Source of the DNA: Monosporascus cannonballus | Taxonomy: Eukaryota; Ascomycota; Sordariomycetes; Xylariales | NCBI GenBank assembly: GCA_004154925.1 | Contig: QJNS01000038.1 | Span: 342,229 to 406,228 of the forward strand | DNA length: 64,000 nucleotides | Reading direction: 5' to 3' | Shown here: positions 57,344 through 64,000 of the stretch, piece by piece | Layout of the letters: each line of letters opens with the position of its first letter | Numbering within the stretch: position 1 is the stretch's first letter | Made by a program: the position numbers and the translations under genes | Notes under the pieces: generated by a model | What the model was told of the DNA's origin: nothing | Databases searched by the model: none | The model's input: only the letters and a program-made list of their open reading frames with translations

Positions 57344-58858
57344 ATGGATCGCAGTTTGGACGAAATTGTTGCTGAATCTCAGGTAAGGATTCGATCATCT
57401 TACTTGAGCAGCTGTGCCCGGCCCCTATGGCACTTCAGCGCTATCGATAGCACATTGACGAGGCTCGCTAACACTGTGAATAGCAACGTAAGCAGGGCTC
57501 CAGACCTCGGGGACGCAGACCCGGTCGAGGAGGAGGACGACAACCGCGGGAACATGATTCATATCCCCGCGATGGCGTAAGAAAGGTAAGTGACTCCTAA
57601 ACAGTACAATTGACACGCACACGCACACGTCTATGTACCATGAGAAGCTTACGATGTGGTAACTTGCAGGTGGATTCTTTCCTCTCCTACAACACTTGAC
57701 ACCTGCCAGCTTCGAGCCCCCGTCGAAGGCCATAAGACCACGCGCTCGATGCCATCGGATTCCGATCGGTGATGGTATATGCCTGATGTAACTACCGCTA
57801 ACTAGCAATCTCGTTCCGCGAGACAGTCTACTAGAGATGATTCGAGAAGCATGGATACGTACGTCTACTAGACTCTTTCGAGATTAGAGCTACGACATGC
57901 AAGACGGGAGCTGACAGAGCGACTCATAGGGCATGGGTCCACGATAGGTTCGAGGACTCTCACTGTAAGCTTGTCTTTCGTCTCGTTCGTAGACGAGTGG
58001 CCAACCAGAATAGCAGCGTACGGACGACCTCGGAACCCGAGAAGAAGGGACTCGCCAGAGAGGCACGAGTGCGTGGACCTCACGATAACTCCTTACCTAC
58101 ATCGTTCTGACAGCCTCTATAGGGAACGGGGTACAAAGATTAGGGTTGAGAACCTGCATTATGAGCTTACTGAAGACGATCTTGATGTGAGTGCGACGCT
58201 ACAATATCACCCCAACAACATTTCTGACGTCACACAGGGGCTCTTCAACAAGATAGGACCCGTAGTCAAGCTGGAGCTTCTGTATGACCGCGCCGGACGT
58301 TCGGATGGTACGGCGTTTGTTACATACGACCATCGGGAGGATGCACTAGAAGCCATTCGAGAATTCAATGGTGCAAACGCAAAGGGTACATTGAATCGCC
58401 CCCTTCCCCATATCGAGGCTGGAGCTGACTGGTTTCCAGGTCAGCCGATTCGCTTAAGTCTCGTAACCGCGGCCCCTAGACGCAACCCATTCGACTCGGC
58501 GCACATGCCCGGAAGGCCATTGGCAGAGCGCATTACGCGCCCGCGTTCGCTTTCTCCCCGCCGCTCAGACAACGATCGAGGAGTCGACCGGTACGTGCCT
58601 GGTAGAGGATCACGCAGCCCCTTACCGCGCCGACGTGGTGGCGGCGGTGGTGGAAGACGCCCCGGGGCCAAGCGTGAAGCGGGATCGGATACTGGCCCAC
58701 CTCGTGGGCGGGACGGACGCCCCAGGAAGACCGCGGAAGAACTCGATGCAGAGATGGCCGATTACTTCAACCCAAGCGCGGGTACCGCGGATGCGCCAGC
58801 CGAGGCCGCCGGGACTAGCAACGGCCAGGCGGGAGACGATGTCGATATGATCGAGTAA
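57344..58858 (+). CDS. YRA1: ALY/REF (Yra1-type) mRNA export adaptor
   Basis: Eight exons: 57344-57382, 57496-57585, 57806-57858, 57930-57964, 58014-58068, 58114-58186, 58238-58385, 58440-58858; 303 residues. N-terminal MDRSLDEIVAESQ is the conserved REF box that binds the DEAD-box helicase Sub2/UAP56. Next come an Arg/Gly region (RPRGRRPGRGGGR), DSYPRDGVRK, and AWVHDRFED. One RRM spans about 97-167 (TKIRVENLHYELTEDDLD, GLFNKIGPV, GTAFVTY, AKGQPIRL). The C-terminus has a Gly/Arg stretch and the second helicase-binding box KTAEELDAEMADYF. The protein loads the export receptor onto nuclear mRNA. Seven introns, several under 50 bp and one exon of only 35 bp, are unusual beside the neighbours. 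The 57586-57805 intron is the least certain call. Confidence 0.88.
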
Positions 58859-59635
58859 TCGATCCGTTAGGGCGGAGGTCTCATTAGCGCAGTGTGCATA
58901 TAATAATTTCTGGCAACTCTTTCAGACAATATGACGAATCTCAGTCCGGACATGATGGTGTATCCCCTGTCCTGCCTATCTCTTGACCTATCTCCTGTCT
59001 ACCACTTTGACCTTCCTATGTCGCACTGGGACAGCTTTTATTATGCCCCCTCACAATTAATTCTTCGCTGATCTATATGCTATGTCTTCCATTACGCGCT
59101 AACAATCATTTTCAACTATGACTAAGGTGATTGATCCGTAACACTTCCCCGGGACAACGCTACCTTGGTACGTAAGATCTAATCGAGCCCGCACTGAACC
59201 CCGACTGAGTCAAGCCGTTCCACACAATATACGCGGTCTCTGCAAGGCCATTCGTAGGATTGAGTGGAAACATAGACCAACAGCTAGTTTACCGATGGAC
59301 GAGGAGATAGCTGATTACCGCTTTCGTGTCATTATTACGCTAGCTATATACAACCGGAGGTAGGCTCATTGTAACGAAGCCCGCGATGCCGTGTGGTAGA
59401 GAGAACACGGTCGCCTGCGCAGTGCGGAGTACGCGTGTCGAGTGCTCCGGGCCGACTTTAGTCTGGTGCCCATCGAGTGCATGGTCCGGAAATAGGAGTG
59501 ATTCGTTTGGTCCTGTGGAATCGGGAGACGACCAGTCGCAGAATCCAAATTTCCCCCATATGCAAGTAGAGGTGCTCGGCAGGCATGCGCGTCCGGGGAG
59601 GACTCCGTGGGGGACGGTATGTAGGTAGGCAGGAA
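58859..59635. other. Intergenic between convergent genes
   Basis: Convergent 3' ends of the ALY/REF and RRM genes. The plus-strand frame 59386-59628 is chance. No terminator is identifiable beyond AATAA-like strings (TAATAATTT near 58902). Confidence 0.5.
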
Positions 59636-60826
59636 TCAACCCAGCAGCTTGAGACCGCCCTTCGTCTTCTGTCCGGGCTTCGTGACGCCGCCCCCGGCGG
59701 GCCCGAGATGCGGCTCGAAGCTGCCCTCGCGCCTTCCGCTGCCGTTCCCGGCCCGGTTCTTGTTCTTGCTGTTGCCGCTGTTCTTCCACTTCCCGCCGGC
59801 GCCGCCCTTCTCCTTGACGGTCGTGGGCTTGATCTCGGTGGTGCTCTTGCGCACGACGACGGGGTGGCTCTGGATGTACTTGCCGTTCATCTCCTTGGCG
59901 GCCTGGAAGAACTCGTCCGGGTCGCTGAAGGACACGAACCCGTACCCCCGCGACTTGCTCGTCACCTTGTCCCGGATCACGCGCGCCTTCTGCAGCGACC
60001 GCCACCGCGAGAAGGCCTTGTACAGGCTCTCGTCCGTCGTCTCGCCCGCCAGGTTGCCGACGAACAGCCGCAGGTGCGAGGGGTCCCACTCGAGCAGCGT
60101 GTCGTCCGTCCACTTCTGCCCGCCGCCGGCCCGCACCACCGTCTTCTTCTTGCCGCCCGGGTGCTCCCCCGCGTCCGCCGCCGCGTTGGCGTCGGGTACC
60201 TTGTTCGCGTCTACCGCGTACGTCGTCGTCCCCCCGCTGTGGCCGGTCGCTCCTCCCGGCCGCGCACCGGTGGCGGCCCCCGCGTCTTTGCTCGGGTCCT
60301 TCACGTAGGCGCTCTGCCACTGCGCGATCTGCGCCGCCATGTCCGTGTCGTAGTCATCGCCGCTCTTCGCCGCCGGGCCCGGCACCGGGAACGGGTTGCG
60401 GATCTGGGGCGGTGCGTCGTAGGAGGAAGTGGCGGCTGCCGCCGGCGCCGCTGCCGGTGGTTGGGAGCCGTAGTACGACGGCTGCTGGTAGCCCGCCGCC
60501 TGCGGGTACTGGTACGGCTTCGCGTGGTGGGACGCGTAGCTGCTGTTCATCCCCGCCACCGGCTGCGGGTACGGCTGGTATGCGGGTGCCGAGGGCGCGC
60601 CATAGTGCGGAGCGACAGCAGCGCCAGGGTAGCTCGGCGCGCTGGAGTAGGCTGGCGGCGGCGCGGCGTTCGGCGACGGACCGATGGGTCCCGGGCTCGG
60701 CGAGTGCGCCGTCGCTGTGGCCGGCGAGAAGGCCGGCTTGAAGCCGCCGGGGATCTTGGACGGCGGCGGGCGCGGGGGCAGCGACGTCGAGGTGGTGTTC
60801 GAGCCTGGAGGTGGTGGATAGGACAT
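59636..60826 (-). CDS. RBM42-like RNA-binding protein, one RRM
   Basis: Single exon, 396 residues. The N-terminal half is Pro/Ala/Tyr/Gln-rich and disordered (SYPPPPGSNTTS, many SYP/YQP repeats). The RRM at about 246-328 starts WDPSHLRLFVGNLAGETTDE, includes KARVIRDKVTSKSRGYGFVSF and ends VVVRKS. WDP before the RRM and the RNP1 form RGYGFVSF fit the RBM42 group, RNA-binding proteins linked to splicing and stress granules in animals. The C-terminus is Lys/Gly/Asn-rich (KNSGNSKNKNRAGNGSGR) and ends KTKGGLKLLG. The high GC creates several long antisense frames, which are artefacts. Confidence 0.9.
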   Translation of the reverse strand: MSYPPPPGSNTTSTSLPPRPPPSKIPGGFKPAFSPATATAHSPSPGPIGPSPNAAPPPAYSSAPSYPGAAVAPHYGAPSAPAYQPYPQPVAGMNSSYASHHAKPYQYPQAAGYQQPSYYGSQPPAAAPAAAATSSYDAPPQIRNPFPVPGPAAKSGDDYDTDMAAQIAQWQSAYVKDPSKDAGAATGARPGGATGHSGGTTTYAVDANKVPDANAAADAGEHPGGKKKTVVRAGGGQKWTDDTLLEWDPSHLRLFVGNLAGETTDESLYKAFSRWRSLQKARVIRDKVTSKSRGYGFVSFSDPDEFFQAAKEMNGKYIQSHPVVVRKSTTEIKPTTVKEKGGAGGKWKNSGNSKNKNRAGNGSGRREGSFEPHLGPAGGGVTKPGQKTKGGLKLLG

Positions 60827-62968
60827 GATGAACTTGCTGTGCGACCCTCGCGAAGAATTGGGTTTTTGTTTGCGGTTTCAACACGTACCTACGAGCCCAG
60901 CCTTCCAAGCGTGTGATAGACTTCTCTTCGATCCTAATGTTTTGGTGCAAAGCGTGGAGTAATATAAAGCGGCTGGTGTTGTGTAACGTAAGTATCAGTT
61001 TTATTGTTGGTTGGTTTATGACGAACGAAGCTCTTGGAAGTAGGCGCTGACTTGAACGTCAGAAGTTCTCTAGCAGGGTAATGGTGTGGCTGGAACTACA
61101 TGTGGCTGCGCAAGTGACGCCTTGACCACCTACTGTACCTACCCAAAAGCTACCAATAGCCGCCATATTGAGCTAAAGCAAGATCAGTGCAAAAAGTCGT
61201 TCATTCTCCAGTTGAAACGAGTCCTTGACTTATACACCTTCTAAAAAAACACTCTATGAGATAAATCCGTCTGTAGTGTTCTTTCTTTTGGGTTTATGGG
61301 TTAGCTCTGCCTCGTCATATCTTTACTCCTAGTTCGGCGGTGCCCCCTCTGTGTTGACCCCGGACTTACAGTCAGCTAAGCCCGGAATAACTACAACCAC
61401 AACAGCCTTCGTTGGATATAGGGCCGGGAATCCGTGCAACCTGGGAAGGGCCGAGACAGTGCCATCATCGTTGGGTCCAATTGGATGTTACAAGTCCTCC
61501 ATGTGGTCCTGTTGAGGCAGCACTCGGTTCTTGCAGCCTTGCGGGTCCTTCGGGTGCTTTAAGATGCCAAATTGTCATCGTCGTTAACATACTAGCTAAT
61601 ACACCTGTTCTGAATACTGGCCACATGTAATAACTTCATCATCTTCATTAGGTAGTTTGACAATTGAGATACATGGCCTATGTATGACTACGTATAGACT
61701 GCTGAAGTATCATCTTGTCGACCAACCCACCCACACGTAGATGCAGATATTGCATCAGCACCCTTATGGAGCCTCCCCACTGCTCCCGGAGTTACGTTTG
61801 TCATCTTCCCCTGATGAGACATTTTCAGGGAGAAGAATCGTTTGAGGGCCTTTCCCGGTGCCTTCCCTATGAAACTAGAATATGGGACCACACAACTGCA
61901 AAGCAGAGCGGTGCCTGGAACGTCTCTAGCAAGTCGTAGATGCGAAATAGCGCATATTATCTCCGATTTCCGCGGGAGACAATAAGCTGCGGCAATTGTA
62001 ATGGCGGCAAGGTCAGGTTGCCAAGTGTACCTAGCCCGGCAGGATCAATAGCAGTCTGAGGTAATATTCTGCGGATATACTTTGGATGAGGAGCAAATGT
62101 CAGGCGATTACCGTACGAAGTAGAGCTGTCTCTTATAGCCAGGCTAATCTAGAGTGCGGATAGCCTGCCGTAGATTATTGTAGCGCAATTACAAGGAGAT
62201 ATCAGGCTGATGATTTAGCACAGCCCTGTTGATGCGCGCTTATGGTAGCATAAAGACGGGCCGCAGACGTTTATCCCATGTACCCGAGACCGTGTATTGT
62301 GTGTACATGCATGTACGACTCCGCCGGAGAATCCGGGCGAAACAGGAGTGACACAATAAATGGAAGGGGGAATTCCTTTTGTATCAAGAGCCATGTGCTC
62401 AGGAACGGTGCAGGTATCTTTTGTGTGTTAGTTTTAGTTAGCTGGGTGAGATCAGATCCACAGCACAATTCTCGTTTTCTCTCACTGGCGTCGAGTTTGC
62501 TGTTGAGCGTTTGCAAGCTCGAAAGTCGTCGATTTAGCTACATGTAGCTATTATGACGGTATGTAGGTAGCATGTACCTGGGTATGTATGTTCGTAGGTA
62601 TGTGCCCAGGCTTGATTTCAAAGCACTGCTATGGTGACCTAGTAACACCCACCGACCTAGGCAATGCGAGTAAAACAGTGTAACCCGGCATGGAGTTAGG
62701 AGGAAGGAGCCCCGCCGAAAAATGCGTAGAGAGGTAGTTTTGGAGGGGTCCCACGATCGACGCTACCCTGCGCAATACGTCCTTTACCCCTCCAAATCCC
62801 ATCATACAAGAGTAACCTTGACCACATTTATTATTCTTCCATCCCCTCCGACGAACTCTTTCTTACATCACACCCAAACTCACAACACTTCACTTTATTT
62901 TCTGGCTCAGTGATACTCATCCATTCCCGTCTTGAGGACATCACCAGCACAGTAAATCCATCACAATC
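60827..62968. other. Intergenic and gnd1 promoter
   Basis: 2.1 kb between divergent genes; no gene supported. Near 62550-62610 are TATGTAGGTAGCATGTA-type short repeats. The last ~150 bp before ATG 62969 are rich in C and T with a TTTATTATTC stretch, a typical strong-gene leader. Confidence 0.5.
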
Positions 62969-63928
62969 ATGTCTGGCGCCGTGTAAGTTCTTTACCCCTC
63001 ATCGCGATGACAACGACCTAACGGCCTGTCTCATCCTACCCCTTACCGCACACCATCCCATCACACCCGCCCGGCCATCCTTGCCCATCCGTCGCTAGTA
63101 GTTGTTCACTTGCCATCACAACTCTTGTCACTGAAACCGGCTTGTCGGGTCCTAGGGCTCGTCTCGCCAACATCGTCAATTCATTCAATGGTCCCAGGCG
63201 AGCTCGCTTCTCCCCTTTCACCTACATCCGCCAGCTCCGGCTAGCAGTTCAAGACATGCTAATATATCCGAAAGTGCTGATCTCGGCCTCATTGGCCTGG
63301 CTGTCATGTAAGTGATTACCAACGTTCCGCCTTAGGCCCCGCGCCCTCGTGCGAATGCTCACTTTGTCTTAGGGGTCAGAACTTGATCCTGAACATGGCT
63401 GACCACGGCTTCACCATCTGCGCCTACAACCGGACAGTCTCCAAGGTCGATCACTTCTTGGCAAACGAAGCCAAGGGTAAGTCGATCGTCGGCGCCCACT
63501 CTAACGAGGAGTTCGTTTCCAAGCTTAAGTCCCCTCGCCGGATCATGCTCCTCGTCCAGGCCGGTAAGGCTGTTGATGACTGGATCGAAGCTCTTCTTCC
63601 CATGTTGGAGAAGGGTGACATCATCATCGATGGCGGCAACTCTCACTTCCCTGACTCCAACCGTCGAACCAAATATCTCTCCAGCAAGGGCATCCGATTT
63701 GTCGGTTCTGGCGTCTCCGGAGGCGAGGAGGGTGCCCGGTATGGCCCTTCTATCATGCCCGGTGGTAACGAGGAGGCTTGGCCTTACATCAAGGACATCT
63801 TCCAGAGCATCTCAGCCAAGAGCAACGACGAGCCGTGCTGCGAGTGGGTGGGTGACGAGGGTGCTGGTCACTACGTCAAGATGGTTCACAACGGTATCGA
63901 GTACGGCGATATGCAACTTATCTGCGAG
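62969..63928 (+). CDS. gnd1: 6-phosphogluconate dehydrogenase, decarboxylating (5' part)
   Basis: Exons 62969-62982, 63275-63307 and 63373 onward; introns 292 and 65 bp. Oxidises 6-phosphogluconate to ribulose 5-phosphate and CO2 with NADP in the cytosolic pentose phosphate pathway. Reads [19 protein letters not shown] with the G-x-A-x-x-G NADP site, YNRTVSKVD, the substrate loop [30 protein letters not shown], and the catalytic Lys in [26 protein letters not shown] at 63929 may be the next intron donor. The remainder is lost in a poly-G run, so about half of the usual ~490 residues is missing. Symbol by homology. Confidence 0.95.
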
Positions 63929-63934
63929 GTTTGT

Positions 63935-64000
63935 GGGGGGGGGGCGGGGGGGGGGGGGGGGGGGGGGGGGCGGGGGGGGGGGGGGGGGGGGGGGGGGGGG
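63935..64000. other. Poly-G run at window end, likely sequencing artefact
   Basis: From about 63935 the sequence is G with two isolated C, in the middle of a conserved housekeeping gene. This matches the no-signal G calls of two-colour sequencers or a contig-end error, not biology. Confidence 0.85.

Noticed and set aside
59585..60916. 443-codon plus-strand frame and a 326-codon minus-strand frame over the RRM gene
   Set aside because: Arg-rich shadows; the 396-residue RRM frame explains the DNA.
39512..63928. The two 6PGDH-family genes as a tandem duplication
   Set aside because: They are 23 kb apart, differ in domain make-up (DUF1932 versus 6PGDH C-terminus) and show only family-level similarity.

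Overview
This window is nuclear DNA from a filamentous ascomycete (Pezizomycotina, probably Sordariomycetes-like). Genes carry short GT-AG introns of about 45-290 bp, and the products include a fungal cutinase, a Yra1/Aly-type mRNA export factor and DGAT2. Roughly the first half is an AT-rich isochore made of transposons ruined by repeat-induced point mutation (RIP): C-to-T and G-to-A changes, abundant TpA, scarce CpA/TpG, and Gln/Trp codons turned into stops.

1-29835 is transposon graveyard. 1-7.4 kb is unidentified RIPed repeat. 8219-15308 is a complete Ty3/gypsy chromovirus (element A, minus strand) with two collinear 422-bp LTRs and a 5-bp target duplication. 17.54-29.84 kb is a second, 3'-truncated copy (element B), split inside its integrase by a third gypsy element (element C, 18355-24742) with 188-bp LTRs and a perfect CGATT duplication. 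Element A also holds a 120-bp solo-LTR-like insertion. Elements A and C each contain plus-strand open stretches, opposite to pol, between integrase and 3' LTR. This is the most unusual structure here.

29836-42706 is a GC-normal transition zone of low gene density: a tRNA-like sequence just outside element B, an intact secreted cutinase, a broken unknown gene, a fragment of a medium-chain dehydrogenase, three miniature inverted-repeat elements, and a 6-phosphogluconate-dehydrogenase-like NAD(P) oxidoreductase.

42707-64000 is ordinary gene-bearing chromosome: a cytochrome P450, an SLC35C2-like transporter, a DGAT2 acyltransferase, a PI-PLC X-domain protein, a probable mitochondrial protein of unknown function, an ALY/REF mRNA export factor, an RBM42-like RRM protein and the 5' part of 6-phosphogluconate dehydrogenase. 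They are separately promoted housekeeping or secondary-metabolism genes, not an evident pathway cluster. The last ~70 bases are a poly-G run that looks like a sequencing artefact.

Exon coordinates were worked out by hand from splice signals and frame; reading-frame arithmetic closes for every spliced gene listed as complete. Product names rest on motif recognition, not database searches.
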